DNA of 64,000 nt. It comes from Streptomyces plumbidurans. GTDB taxonomy: Bacteria > Actinomycetota > Actinomycetes > Streptomycetales > Streptomycetaceae. A model generated the notes under the pieces. That model made no database searches. It worked only from the letters and a program-made list of their open reading frames with translations, and was not told where the DNA came from. Shown here piece after piece: positions 36,454 to 45,045 of this stretch. The translations under genes were made by a program, and so were the position numbers. The DNA is taken from NCBI RefSeq assembly GCF_019857225.1, contig NZ_JAFJSY010000004.1, forward strand, positions 62,001 through 126,000, written 5' to 3'. Position 1 is the stretch's first letter. Each line of letters opens with the position of its first letter.

Positions 36454-38154
36454 CTATCCCCCGGCTTGTCCCTGGGCCTTGCGCCAGATCGTCATGTCCG
36501 CCGTCATGAAGCTGATCCCGGGCTTGTCCCACAGCGCCGTCGACTTCGTCTGGATCACCAGCAGGGCGATGTCGCCGGAGGAGTTCTTGACGCAGATCTC
36601 GCTGCCGTTCGCCGCGGCGGCCAGCGGGAGGTGGTGGCTGTGCGCATGGGAGGTGAGGAGACGGCAGTCGTCCAGCGAGGTCCCGGGCTTGTCGTACACC
36701 AGGACCAGCACGCTGGTGTCGCTCTCCAGCGCACAGCCGACCTGCTTGCAGTCGAAGCGGATGTCGCCCTTGCGGTCCTTGCGCGAGAACGGCTTCTTGA
36801 AGCTCAGCGAGGTCTTCTCGTCGATCCACTGCTGGGGGTGGGGCTCGGCCTGCGGCGTCCTGGCCGCCGTAGGGGAGGAGCCGGCCTCCTCGCCGGCCCC
36901 GCCACCACCACCGCCACTGTCACCGCTGCCGTGCCCGTCGTCCCCGGCGGGCGACGCGGACGCCGACGACCGGGCGGCCCCCGACCTGTCCGCGCGCGGT
37001 GTCGAGGAGGAGGCGGCCGTGCCCCGGTGGTCCTTCGCGTACGGCAGGTTCCTGAGCCACAGCGTCAGACCCGTCAGCAGCGCCAGGCCCACCACGACGG
37101 CGGTGACGGTCAGCGCGGTGCGTCTTCGGCGGGCGGTGCGCTCGTCCGGTGCCGTCGGCCGCGTCTGCAGGTGCGGCTGCGCGAGCAGGGGCCTGGTGCG
37201 GTCGGGGCCCGTGCGGTCCGCCGGGACGGTGTGCGTACGCGTGGGGTCGGGGACCGGCGCCGGGACCGCCACCTCCGTCCCCGCCACCTCCCGCCACACG
37301 GCCGGCCCGCCGCCCGCGTCGGCGTCGCGTCCCAGCCGCTGCCTGCACCACTCCAGGACCTCCGCAGGGGTCGCCCGCTCGCCCGGGTCGGCGGCCAGGC
37401 AGCGGGCGATCAGCGGACGCAACTGCTCGGGCAGAAGGGTGAGTTCGGGCTCCGAGTGCACGATGCGGTAGAGCACGGTGGCCGAGGGGCCGTCCCCGTA
37501 CAGCGGCTCGCCCAGGGCCGCGAAGGCGGCCGTCTGGCCGAGCGCGAACATGTCGGTCGCCGGGGTGACCTCACCGGCCGTCGCCTGCTCGGGAGCCATG
37601 AACTGGGGCGTGCCGACGGCGGAGCCGGTGGCCGTGTGCCAGGTGGCGTCCGCCGCCAGCGAGATACCGAAGTCGATCACCCGCGGTCCGTCGGCGGCGA
37701 GCAGCACGTTCGACGGCTTCAGGTCGCGGTGCACGATGCCCGCGCCGTGGATGGCCTGCAGTGCCTCCGCGACCCCGGCCATCAGCCAGAGCACCGCCGG
37801 CACCGGCAGGGGCCCGCGCCGGGCGACCGCCTCGGCGAGGGACGGCCCGGGCACGTAGAGGGTGGCCAGCCAGGGCGGGGCGCCGTCCGCGTCGGCGTCG
37901 ATCAGTTCGGCGGTGTACGCGCCCCTGACCCGCCGCGCCGCCTTGATCTCGCGGCCGAACCGCCGCCGGAACGCGGGGTCGTCGGCCAGCTCGGGACGCA
38001 CCACCTTGATCGCCACCGGTCGGCCGCCCCGGGTGTGCGACAGATAGACCCGCCCCATGCCACCCGCCCCGAGCCGCGCGGCGAGCCGGTACCCGGCCAC
38101 CGTGCGCGGATCGTCCCCCTGCAGCGGCTGGAACACCTCGGTCGCATTGTTCAT
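36454..38154 (-). CDS. Transmembrane Ser/Thr protein kinase (Hanks type)
   Basis: A 566-residue kinase. The kinase domain covers residues about 25-285 with LGAGGMGRVYLSHT (glycine loop), VAIKVVRPE (ATP lysine), IVHRDLKPSNVLL (catalytic loop), VIDFGIS (DFG) and GTPQFMAPEQ. A disordered stretch leads to a membrane helix at about 370-390 (ALTVTAVVVGLALLTGLTLWL). An extracellular part follows with a Ser/Gly-rich linker and a C-terminal sensor-like domain with two or three Cys (RFDCKQVGCALE). There are no PASTA repeats. GGGGGG precedes ATG 38154 by 10 bp. Upstream lie three 17-bp tandem repeats. Confidence 0.9.
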   Translation of the reverse strand: MNNATEVFQPLQGDDPRTVAGYRLAARLGAGGMGRVYLSHTRGGRPVAIKVVRPELADDPAFRRRFGREIKAARRVRGAYTAELIDADADGAPPWLATLYVPGPSLAEAVARRGPLPVPAVLWLMAGVAEALQAIHGAGIVHRDLKPSNVLLAADGPRVIDFGISLAADATWHTATGSAVGTPQFMAPEQATAGEVTPATDMFALGQTAAFAALGEPLYGDGPSATVLYRIVHSEPELTLLPEQLRPLIARCLAADPGERATPAEVLEWCRQRLGRDADAGGGPAVWREVAGTEVAVPAPVPDPTRTHTVPADRTGPDRTRPLLAQPHLQTRPTAPDERTARRRRTALTVTAVVVGLALLTGLTLWLRNLPYAKDHRGTAASSSTPRADRSGAARSSASASPAGDDGHGSGDSGGGGGGAGEEAGSSPTAARTPQAEPHPQQWIDEKTSLSFKKPFSRKDRKGDIRFDCKQVGCALESDTSVLVLVYDKPGTSLDDCRLLTSHAHSHHLPLAAAANGSEICVKNSSGDIALLVIQTKSTALWDKPGISFMTADMTIWRKAQGQAGG

Positions 38155-38227
38155 CAGCGCTTGTTCCCCCCTTGTCCCCATGCCTCCCCGGCGGGCTGCC
38201 CCGCAGCAGCAGGGTAAACGGTTTCCC

Positions 38228-38278
38228 GTGACCGCCGATCAAGGGTGCCTGCCGATCAAGGGTGACCGCCGATCAAGG
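38228..38278. repeat. Three tandem 17-bp repeats upstream of the kinase gene
   Basis: Units at 38228-38244, 38245-38261 and 38262-38278 each end GCCGATCAAGG; units 1 and 3 are identical (GTGACCGCCGATCAAGG) and unit 2 differs at two positions. They lie 74 bp before the kinase start and 20 bp after the flavin-reductase stop. They could be regulator sites or a replication-slippage product. Confidence 0.9.
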
Positions 38279-38298
38279 GTGGGGCATGGGGTGGGGGC

Positions 38299-38895
38299 TC
38301 ACGCCGGATACGGCGCGGCCTCGCGGGCCGACCGCAGCGCGCCCGCCCACCAGGCCAGCTGGTCGAGCAGCGTCTTGGCGTAACCGGCCGCCGCGGTGTC
38401 CAGGGGGTGGCCGTCCTGCCAGGCGGTGAAGTAGTTCGGGAAGGCGAGGCCGTCGCGGATCGTCACCGCGTGCAGCTCGGTGAGCACGTTCTCCAGATGC
38501 AGCACCGCGTGCCGGCCGCCCGCCGCACCGCCGTAGCTGACGAAGGCGACGGGCTTGGCCGTCCACTGGGTGAAGTGCCAGTCGATGGCCGCCTTCAGGG
38601 ACGCCGGGTAGCTGTGGTTGTACTCGGGCGTGACCACGACGAACGCGTCGGCGCCCTCCAGGGCCGACGTCAGCGCGGCCATCCCGGCCGGTCGGCGGTA
38701 GTCGTCGCCGGCGTACTTCGGCGACGCGGCGGGCAGCGCCAACGGGATGTCGAACGCGGCGAGATCGACGACCTCGACCTCGAACCCGCCGTGCGCGGCG
38801 GCCTGTTCGGCCACCCACGAACCCACAACCGGACCGAACCGGCCGTCCCGGACGCTTCCCACGATGATCGCCAGCTTGTGCGTGTTCTTGTCCAT
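38299..38895 (-). CDS. NADPH-dependent FMN reductase family protein
   Basis: A 198-residue flavodoxin-like enzyme. LAIIVGSVRDGRFGPVVG binds the FMN phosphate, PEYNHSYPASLKAAIDW is the family signature and VSYGGAAGGRHAV another cofactor loop. It is a soluble dimeric flavin or quinone reductase. ATG 38895 starts just before the first strand; a GTG 24 bases upstream is also open. The divergent MmyB-like regulator at 39008 probably controls it. Confidence 0.9.
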   Translation of the reverse strand: MDKNTHKLAIIVGSVRDGRFGPVVGSWVAEQAAAHGGFEVEVVDLAAFDIPLALPAASPKYAGDDYRRPAGMAALTSALEGADAFVVVTPEYNHSYPASLKAAIDWHFTQWTAKPVAFVSYGGAAGGRHAVLHLENVLTELHAVTIRDGLAFPNYFTAWQDGHPLDTAAAGYAKTLLDQLAWWAGALRSAREAAPYPA

Positions 38896-39007
38896 GGCCA
38901 CCACGATCCGGCCGCGCACGAGCGCCGACCAGACCGTGCTGAGGCTGGCCCCGACAGGGCCACGCTGAGCCGTCCACCTCCCCCGGAGGGCGGCTTATGC
39001 TCCGAGT

Positions 39008-39844
39008 ATGGGTACGCCGCTGGGGGACTTCGTCCGGGCCAAGCGCGACAGCATCCAGCCCGAGTCGCTGGGACTGCCGAGCCACGGCCGCCGCCGCTCA
39101 CCGGGCCTGCGCCGCCAGGATCTCGCCACGCGGGCCGGCATCAGCGTCGAGTACCTGACCCGCCTGGAACAGGGCCGCGACCGCAATCCGTCCGTGGCCG
39201 TGGTGAACGCGCTCGCCGACGCCCTCAGCCTCGATCCCGCCGAACGCAGCCACCTGCGCTACCTCGCGAAGATCACCGGTGGCGAATGCGTCGCCCACGC
39301 CCAACCCGCGCCCCCGCGCCTTGACGTTCGCCCCACGGTCCTTCGGACCCTGCGCCTCCTCGAACCGGGCATCGCCGTGGTCACCAACCGGCTGGGCGAC
39401 ATCCTCGCCCGCACCAGCGGCTACGAGGCCGTCATGCGGGCCTCCGGTCTGCTCGACGCCGAGCGCCCGAACCTCACCCGCCATCTGTTCACCGACCCCC
39501 GCGCCAGAACGTTCTTCGCCAACTGGGAGGAGATCGCGGACCAGCAGGTCTTCGACCTCTGGCTGGCGCCCACCGCCGAGAACTCCGAGTGGTTCACCAC
39601 GGAGCTCGCGCCCGTCGCCGGGCCCGAGTTCACACACCGGCTCCACCGCCATGTGGTCCCGCGACGAAGCGAACTCCGCATCGACCACCCGTCGGCGGGC
39701 GAACTCCGGCTGCTCCCCGAAACCCTCGAACTCCCCGAAGACGCACAGCAGTTGCTCGTCCTCCTGCCCGCGGACGAGCAGACCGCTCAGGCGATCGCTC
39801 GACTTGGCGACCGGCCCCACGGCAGGCTCCGGGCCATCTCGTAG
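39008..39844 (+). CDS. XRE-family regulator with MmyB-like ligand-binding domain
   Basis: A 278-residue regulator. The helix-turn-helix is RRQDLATRAGISVEYLTRLEQGRDRNPSVAV in outline (about residues 35-65). A PAS-like MmyB domain follows from about residue 105 (GIAVVTNRLGDILARTSGYEAVM, then DPRARTFFANWEEIADQ). MmyB-like proteins bind a fatty acid or similar ligand in that domain. The pairing with a divergent oxidoreductase gene is typical. TATGCT lies 6 bp before the ATG without a Shine-Dalgarno sequence, fitting leaderless translation. Confidence 0.9.
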   Translation: MGTPLGDFVRAKRDSIQPESLGLPSHGRRRSPGLRRQDLATRAGISVEYLTRLEQGRDRNPSVAVVNALADALSLDPAERSHLRYLAKITGGECVAHAQPAPPRLDVRPTVLRTLRLLEPGIAVVTNRLGDILARTSGYEAVMRASGLLDAERPNLTRHLFTDPRARTFFANWEEIADQQVFDLWLAPTAENSEWFTTELAPVAGPEFTHRLHRHVVPRRSELRIDHPSAGELRLLPETLELPEDAQQLLVLLPADEQTAQAIARLGDRPHGRLRAIS

Positions 39845-39869
39845 CCGTAGCCGCGGGTGTGCCGGGTGA

Positions 39870-40862
39870 TCACCACAGCCGGGCCAGGCGCCGGTACGAG
39901 TCCAGCAGCGCCGACCGGTCGTAGGTGCTGGTGGTGACCAGCACCTCCTGCGCGCCCGTCTCCTTCAGCACCGTCTCCAGCTCGTCCGCGACCTGCTCCT
40001 CGGTGCCCGCGATGTGGCCGGCGAGCCCGGATTCGTAGAAGCCGCGCTCCTTCGCGGTCATGGTCAGCGCCTCGACCCGCTCGGCGGGCGGCAGCGGCGG
40101 GAAGGTGCCGTGCGTGCGGGAGTACGCCATCGACCAGGCCTCCGGGACGAGCAGCCGCCGGGCCTCCTCGGGCGTGGCGGCCACGGCGACGGTGCCGGAG
40201 ACGACGACGTACGGCTCGCTCGCCCAGGCGGAGGGCCGGAAGTGGGCGCGGTAGTGGTCGATGCCGCGCTGCATCTTCTCGCGGTTGCGCAGGTCCCCGA
40301 TGACCATGGGCAGGCCCGCGCGGGCGGCGACCGCGGCGCCCTCGCCCATGGCCAGCACGAACGACGGCACGCTCAGGCCCTCGGCGGGGCGGGCGTGCAC
40401 CCCCGTGGGCGAGGTGCCACGGAACCAGCCGAGCAGCTCGCCGAGCTGCGCCTCGAAGTCCTCGGCGTCGCCCTTGTCCCGGCCCAGCGCCTTGCGCACC
40501 CCGCCGGTGAACCCGACGGATCGTCCCAGACCCATGTCGATCCGCCCCGGGAACAGCGACTCCAGCACCCCGAACTGCTCGGCCACGACCAGGGGTTGGT
40601 GGTTGGGCAGCATCACGCCGCCGGTACCGACCCGGATCGTGCGCGTCGCCCCCGCGACGGCGGCGGCCAGCACGGTCGGCGCGGACCCGGCGACCCCGGG
40701 CACCCCGTGGTGCTCCGAGACCCACACGCGGTGATAACCCAGCGTCTCCAGCTCCCGCGCCAGCGCCACGGTGTCCCGCAGCGCCTCGGCATCGGTGCGG
40801 CCCTCGCGGGTGCGGGAGCGGTCGAGGACGGAGAAGCGGGTCGAGGCGATCGCGGAGCTCAT
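39870..40862 (-). CDS. LLM-class flavin-dependent oxidoreductase (luciferase-like)
   Basis: A 330-residue bacterial-luciferase-fold monooxygenase or reductase. Conserved parts are RVWVSEHHGVPGVAGSAPTVL, IRVGTGGVMLPNHQPLVVAEQFG, FPGRIDMGLGRSVGF and a C-terminal GTEEQVADELE. It belongs to the group often named after YhbW. It would use FMNH2 from a reductase such as the one at 38299, but the substrate is unknown. It is convergent with the regulator gene (26 bp) and divergent from the hydrolase at 40994. Confidence 0.87.
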   Translation of the reverse strand: MSSAIASTRFSVLDRSRTREGRTDAEALRDTVALARELETLGYHRVWVSEHHGVPGVAGSAPTVLAAAVAGATRTIRVGTGGVMLPNHQPLVVAEQFGVLESLFPGRIDMGLGRSVGFTGGVRKALGRDKGDAEDFEAQLGELLGWFRGTSPTGVHARPAEGLSVPSFVLAMGEGAAVAARAGLPMVIGDLRNREKMQRGIDHYRAHFRPSAWASEPYVVVSGTVAVAATPEEARRLLVPEAWSMAYSRTHGTFPPLPPAERVEALTMTAKERGFYESGLAGHIAGTEEQVADELETVLKETGAQEVLVTTSTYDRSALLDSYRRLARLW

Positions 40863-40993
40863 ACAGGGTTCAACACTCGTGGGCCCGCATGATTCCTGCC
40901 GGGCCCGGTGAGCCGGTAGCCGCCTCCCCTCGGAGACGACCCGCGCTTGCTAGCGTGTGCACGTCACGGTCGACCGACGTCTGGAGCGCATCC

Positions 40994-41842
40994 GTGAGCG
41001 ACTGGCCGCTGACCCAGACCTTCCGCAGCAGCTCCGGAAGGGTCCGGTGGGACACCCTCGGGGACCCCGGCCGGGACCCGGTCGTCCTCTGCCACGGCAC
41101 GCCGTTCTCGTCGTACGTGTGGCGCGCCGTCGCCCGTGCTCTCGCCGGCCGGTACCAGGTGTTCGTGTGGGACATGCCCGGCTACGGCGCCTCCGAGATG
41201 TCCGAGGGGCAGGATGTCTCCCTGGTGGCCCAGGGCCGGGTCCTCGCCGAACTCCTGGCGCACTGGGGGCTCGCCGAACCGCTGGTCGTGGCGCACGACT
41301 TCGGCGGCGCGGTGTCCCTGCGCGCCCACCTGCTGCATGAGGCCCACTACCGTGCCCTCGCCCTGGTCGACCCGGTCGCGCTCGCCCCCTGGGGCTCGCC
41401 GTTCTTCCGGCTCGTCGGTGAACACGCCCATGTCTTCGAGCAGTTGCCGCCCGCTCTGCACGCCGCCCTGGTGCGCGAGTACATCTCCTCGGCGAGCAGC
41501 CGGGGCCTGCACCCCGCCGTACTGGACCGGCTCGTCGAGCCCTGGCTCGGCGACCTCGGCCGGCCCGCCTTCTACCGGCAGATCGCCCAGGCCGACCAGC
41601 GCCACACCAATCAGATCCAGCACCGCTACGGCGAGATCCGCATCCCGACCCTGGTCTGCTGGGGCCAGGAGGACACCTGGATCCCGCCGGTGAAGGGCCA
41701 CGAACTGGTCGCCCGCATCCCGACCGCCCGCCTCGAACCCGTCCCCGGCGCGGGTCACCTGGTCCAGGAGGACGCTCCCGCCGAACTCACCGCCGTCCTC
41801 CTCGCGTTCCTCCAGGACCCGGCGGGCCCCGGTCTAGGGTGA
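40994..41842 (+). CDS. Alpha/beta hydrolase with Asp nucleophile elbow
   Basis: A 282-residue alpha/beta hydrolase. The oxyanion region is VVLCHGTPFSSYVW. The nucleophile elbow reads VVAHDFGGAVS, with Asp where serine hydrolases have Ser, as in haloalkane dehalogenases and epoxide hydrolases. LVCWGQEDTWIPP gives the acid-site Asp and PGAGHLVQED the catalytic His. A dehalogenase or epoxide hydrolase-like reaction is therefore more likely than esterase. GGAG lies 7 bp before GTG 40994. The HAD gene follows after 4 bp. Confidence 0.87.
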   Translation: MSDWPLTQTFRSSSGRVRWDTLGDPGRDPVVLCHGTPFSSYVWRAVARALAGRYQVFVWDMPGYGASEMSEGQDVSLVAQGRVLAELLAHWGLAEPLVVAHDFGGAVSLRAHLLHEAHYRALALVDPVALAPWGSPFFRLVGEHAHVFEQLPPALHAALVREYISSASSRGLHPAVLDRLVEPWLGDLGRPAFYRQIAQADQRHTNQIQHRYGEIRIPTLVCWGQEDTWIPPVKGHELVARIPTARLEPVPGAGHLVQEDAPAELTAVLLAFLQDPAGPGLG

Positions 41843-41846
41843 GCGC

Positions 41847-42338
41847 GTGACCGACAGCAGCGCACGGCCGATCGCCGTGTTCGACCTCGACAACACGCTC
41901 GCCGACACGGCCCACCGGCAGCGGTTCCTGGAGCGCAGCCCGCGGGACTGGAACGCGTTCTTCGCGGCCGCCCCCGCCGACGCGCCGATCCCTGAGGGCG
42001 TCGCGCTGGTGCTGGAGAGCGCGAAGGACTGCGAGGTCGTCTATCTCACCGGACGGCCCGAGCGCTGCCGGCGGGACACGGTCGCCTGGCTCGCCGCGCA
42101 GGGACTGCCCGACGGGCGGCTGCACATGCGGCGCAACGACGACCGCAGGCCCGCCCGCCGCACCAAGCTGGAGATCCTGCGCCGCCTCGCCCGGACCCGG
42201 GACATCCGTGTGTTCGTGGACGACGACGAACTGGTGTGCGAGGACGCTGAACGGGCCGGCTTCAACGTCGTACGTGCCCGCTGGACCGCTCCGTCCGCCG
42301 CCCTGAGGACGGCGCAGGAGGCGGAGGGGCGGACCTGA
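41847..42338 (+). CDS. HAD-superfamily hydrolase
   Basis: A 163-residue HAD phosphatase. Motif I is IAVFDLDNTLADT with both catalytic Asp, motif II VYLTGRPERCR, a Lys in RTKLEILRR, and motif III IRVFVDDDELVCEDA. It resembles the phosphatase domain of polynucleotide kinase-phosphatase. TAGGGT lies 6 bp before GTG 41847, so it may have its own leaderless transcript besides readthrough from the hydrolase gene 4 bp upstream. Confidence 0.85.
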   Translation: MTDSSARPIAVFDLDNTLADTAHRQRFLERSPRDWNAFFAAAPADAPIPEGVALVLESAKDCEVVYLTGRPERCRRDTVAWLAAQGLPDGRLHMRRNDDRRPARRTKLEILRRLARTRDIRVFVDDDELVCEDAERAGFNVVRARWTAPSAALRTAQEAEGRT

Positions 42339-42348
42339 CGCCGGTGCG

Positions 42349-42564
42349 TCAGTCCGACTCGTCCAGCCGGAAGCCCACCTTCAGCCCGACCTGCCAGTGC
42401 GCGATCTGCCCCTCCTCGATGTGCCCCCTGACCTGCGTCACCTCGAACCAGTCCAGATTGCGCAGGGTCTGCGAGGCGCGGGTGACGCCGTTGCGGATGG
42501 CCTGGTCGACGCTGTCGGTCGAGGTGCCGACGATCTCCGTGACCCGGTACGTGTGGTTCGACAT
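42349..42564 (-). CDS. Dodecin
   Basis: A 71-residue flavin-binding protein. The start MSNHTYRVTEIVGTSTDSVD, the helix DQAIRNGVTRASQTLRNLDWFEV and strands VRGHIEEGQIAHWQVGLKVGF match the dodecin beta-alpha-beta-beta fold; the helix-strand junction Trp (LDWFEV) is the flavin-stacking residue. It forms a 12-mer that stores FMN or riboflavin. AGGAG precedes ATG 42564. A palindrome sits just upstream. It converges on the HAD gene, 10 bp apart. Confidence 0.93.
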   Translation of the reverse strand: MSNHTYRVTEIVGTSTDSVDQAIRNGVTRASQTLRNLDWFEVTQVRGHIEEGQIAHWQVGLKVGFRLDESD

Positions 42565-42583
42565 GCCGCTGCTCCTCTCGGCC

Positions 42584-42606
42584 GTGACACCTGTGTCACG
42601 CGTCAC
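42584..42606. promoter_or_regulatory. Palindrome GTGACAC-CT-GTGTCAC upstream of dodecin
   Basis: Perfect 7-bp arms at 42584-42590 and 42593-42599, followed by a further GTCAC. The overlapping string GTG-N6-GTCAC (42593-42606) fits the Streptomyces Crp consensus as I remember it. It lies 20 bp before the dodecin start, where binding would repress or activate. Confidence 0.5.
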
Positions 42607-42678
42607 TCCACCGTGCCCCACGGCGCGGCGGAGCGCGACACATCGGACGGCTCCGGCGGCCGTCCGCCCCGGATCACC

Positions 42679-43494
42679 TCACGGCTTGCGGGCGAGACCG
42701 CCGTGCTCGGCTATCACCTCGCCGGGCGCAGAGCCGGGCTCCGGACGCCACAGGGGAACCGAAACGACACCGGGGTCGATCAGCTCCAGGCCCTCGAAGT
42801 ACGCCGTGATCTCGTCGACCGTACGCAGGTTGTACGGCACGGCCCCGCTGTCGTTGTAGCCGTCCTGGGCCTGCTCGAAGACCGGGTCGATGCCCCGCGA
42901 ACCGTCGTTGATGGACAGGTGACTGCCCGACGGCAGCGCCTCCATCAGGCGGGTCACGATGGCACGAGCCTCCTTGTGGTCGCCCACGTGCCCCAGGATG
43001 TTGCTGAGGATCAGGCCCGTGGGCCGGCTGAGGTCCAGCGTCTCGGCGGCGGCGGCCAGGATGCGCTCGGGATCCGTCACATCGGCGTCGATGTAGGCGG
43101 TCGCGCCCTCGGGTGAGGAGTAGAGCAGGGCGCGGGCGTGGGCGAGCACCATCGGGTCGTTGTCGACGTAGACGATCCGTGACTCGGGGGCGATGCGCTG
43201 GGCGACCTGGTGGGTGTTCTCGGCGCTGGGCAGGCCGGTGCCGATGTCGAGGAACTGCCGGATCCCGGCCTCGGAGACCAGGTAGGTGATGGTGCGGCGC
43301 AGGAAGGCGCGGCTGCTGCGGGCGATGGTGACGATGCCGGGGAAGACGGCGGTGTACGCGTCGCCCGCCTCCTCGTCGACCGGGTAGTTGTCCTTCCCGC
43401 CCAGCCAGTAGTTCCAGATCCGGGCCGAGTGCGGGACCGACGTGTCGATCTTCGAGTGCGCCGCCGGTCCGGGGGTGGTCTCAGGGTCGGTCAT
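42679..43494 (-). CDS. SAM-dependent methyltransferase, PF04672 (DUF574) family
   Basis: A 271-residue second member of the family seen at 18476. Marks are ARIWNYWLGGKDNYPVDEEAG, the SAM site FLDIGTGLPSAENTHQVA, RIVYVDNDPMVLAHARALL and ILSNILGHVGDH. The N-terminal YWLGGKDN and SAM motif are the most conserved. The substrate is unknown. ATG 43494 is chosen near the conserved start of the family; the Shine-Dalgarno match is weak. It is divergent from the solute-binding lipoprotein gene. Confidence 0.87.
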   Translation of the reverse strand: MTDPETTPGPAAHSKIDTSVPHSARIWNYWLGGKDNYPVDEEAGDAYTAVFPGIVTIARSSRAFLRRTITYLVSEAGIRQFLDIGTGLPSAENTHQVAQRIAPESRIVYVDNDPMVLAHARALLYSSPEGATAYIDADVTDPERILAAAAETLDLSRPTGLILSNILGHVGDHKEARAIVTRLMEALPSGSHLSINDGSRGIDPVFEQAQDGYNDSGAVPYNLRTVDEITAYFEGLELIDPGVVSVPLWRPEPGSAPGEVIAEHGGLARKP

Positions 43495-43598
43495 GTGTCG
43501 CGTCCGTCTTTCAGCCGAGGCGGGCATGGGCCAGTGCTCAAACTAGGCCCCAATGCCCCTGCCAGGTAGCCCCGTTCACACCGCGAAATGCACACCCC

Positions 43599-43627
43599 TT
43601 GACTGGCGGATTGGTCCATACCAAACT
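43599..43627 (+). promoter_or_regulatory. Promoter with embedded GntR/DasR-like operator
   Basis: TTGACT (43599-43604) and CAAACT (43622-43627) are 17 bp apart. TTGGTCCATACCAA (43611-43624) lies between and over the -10 box and matches the TGGTC-x2-x2-ACCA form of GntR/HutC-family sugar regulator sites. It is 83 bp upstream of the lipoprotein gene. Confidence 0.55.
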
Positions 43628-43709
43628 CCCGGACGACCCGTACGAGCCCCGAGCTCGTCCCCCCACGTCGGGCCCTCGCCCCTGTCCGTCAGACAGAACA
43701 GGACCCCTC

Positions 43710-44963
43710 GTGCAACGTCGTCGCCTTCTCGCCCTGTCCCCCCTCGGACTCGTCGGCGCCTGCGGGCTCCAACCCGGCGGAAAGAGCAGACGCACCGTCA
43801 CGGCATGGCTGATGAAGGACAGCGCCTCGCAGGGCTTTCTGCGCCGGTTCACCAAGGCCTTCGAGCGCGACCACCCCGATCTCCGGCTGGACATCCGCAT
43901 CCAGCAGTGGACCGGCATCGGCCAAAAGGTGCAGGCGGTTCTGAACGCCGACTCCGGCCAGGGTCCCGATGTCATCGAGGTCGGCAACACCCAGGTGCCG
44001 CAGTACGTGGAGGGCGACCGGTTGCTCGACCTGACCCTGGAGTCGTCACTGCGCTGGGGCGGCGAGGGCTGGCTGCCCGGACTCAGGGAGCCGGGGCAGC
44101 TGCTCTCCCACCAGTACGGGATCCCCTGGTACGCGGCCAACCGGGTGGTCGTCTACCGCAAGGACCTCTTCGCGCAGGCCGGCGTCAAGGCCGTGCCGCG
44201 CACCCGTGAGCAGTGGCTCGACGCCTCCGAGAAGCTCAACTCCGGCGGAAACCAGGGAATTTACCTGGCCGGGCAGGACTGGTACACCCTGGCCGGCTTC
44301 ATCTGGGACGAGGGCGGCGAGCTGGCCGACGACGGCGACGGCGAGGGCTGGCGCGGCACACTGGACACCCCGGCCGCCCTGCGCGGCATGGACTTCTACC
44401 GGCATCTGCAGTCCCTCGGCGACGGACCGGCCGGCGCCGACGAGGAACACCCGCCGCAGGCAGGCGTGTTCGCCAAGGGCAAGGTGGCGCAGATGGTGGC
44501 GGTCCCCGGACTCGCCCGCACCGTCGTACGGCAGAACCCGTCCCTGAAGGGCAAGTTGGGCTTCTTCCCGGTGCCCGGCCCGACCGCCGCCCGCCCGGGC
44601 GCCGTGTTCACCGGCGGATCCGACCTCGTCATACCGAACAACACCCGCGATCGGGACGGCGCGGTCGCCGTCGTGGGCGCGCTCACCGGCGCCCGATGGG
44701 ACACCGACCTGGCCCGCACCATGAACTACGTCCCCAACAAGAAGACCCTCGCCAAGGACGTCGCCGGCGAGGAGGGGGTCGCGGCCATGGCTGCAGGGGC
44801 CGCGCAGGGCCGGGCCACGCCCAGCACGCCCCAGTGGGGCGCGGTCGAGGCGGACAACCCGATCAAGGAGTACATGACCAAGGTGCTCACGGGGGCCGAC
44901 CCCGCGACCGAGGCCCGCCGCGCCTCCCGGCGCATCACCGACATCCTGAACAGACTGGGCTGA
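43710..44963 (+). CDS. Extracellular solute-binding lipoprotein (sugar ABC type), orphan
   Basis: A 417-residue family 1 solute-binding protein. The N-terminus QRRRLLALSPLGLVGACG has twin arginines and a lipobox (VGAC), so it is likely a Tat-exported lipoprotein. The mature part has FTKAFERDHPDLRLDIRIQQW, GPDVIEVGNTQVPQYVEGD, GIPWYAANRVVVYRKDLF, KVAQMVAVPGLARTVV and GGSDLVIPNNT, matching carbohydrate-binding proteins of ABC importers. No permease or ATPase gene is adjacent, so it must share a transporter or act as a sensor. GTG 43710 follows AGGA. A strong terminator follows. Confidence 0.87.
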   Translation: MQRRRLLALSPLGLVGACGLQPGGKSRRTVTAWLMKDSASQGFLRRFTKAFERDHPDLRLDIRIQQWTGIGQKVQAVLNADSGQGPDVIEVGNTQVPQYVEGDRLLDLTLESSLRWGGEGWLPGLREPGQLLSHQYGIPWYAANRVVVYRKDLFAQAGVKAVPRTREQWLDASEKLNSGGNQGIYLAGQDWYTLAGFIWDEGGELADDGDGEGWRGTLDTPAALRGMDFYRHLQSLGDGPAGADEEHPPQAGVFAKGKVAQMVAVPGLARTVVRQNPSLKGKLGFFPVPGPTAARPGAVFTGGSDLVIPNNTRDRDGAVAVVGALTGARWDTDLARTMNYVPNKKTLAKDVAGEEGVAAMAAGAAQGRATPSTPQWGAVEADNPIKEYMTKVLTGADPATEARRASRRITDILNRLG

Positions 44964-44970
44964 CCGCGGC

Positions 44971-45002
44971 GGGGGCGGGTGCCGATGCCGGCACCCGCCC
45001 CC
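44971..45002. terminator. Bidirectional terminator, 14-bp perfect stem
   Basis: GGGGGCGGGTGCCG (44971-44984) pairs with CGGCACCCGCCCCC (44989-45002) around ATGC. It separates the convergent lipoprotein and egtD genes. Confidence 0.9.
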
Positions 45003-45045
45003 GCCCCGTCCCTGTGCTGTGGTCACTCGGGCCGGTCGGCCCCCG

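Noticed and set aside
34204..38217. A 1337-codon open frame on the plus strand through uvrA and the kinase gene
   Set aside because: It is antisense to two well-supported genes and is Arg/Gly/Ala/Val-rich with no domain; long antisense frames are expected at this GC content.
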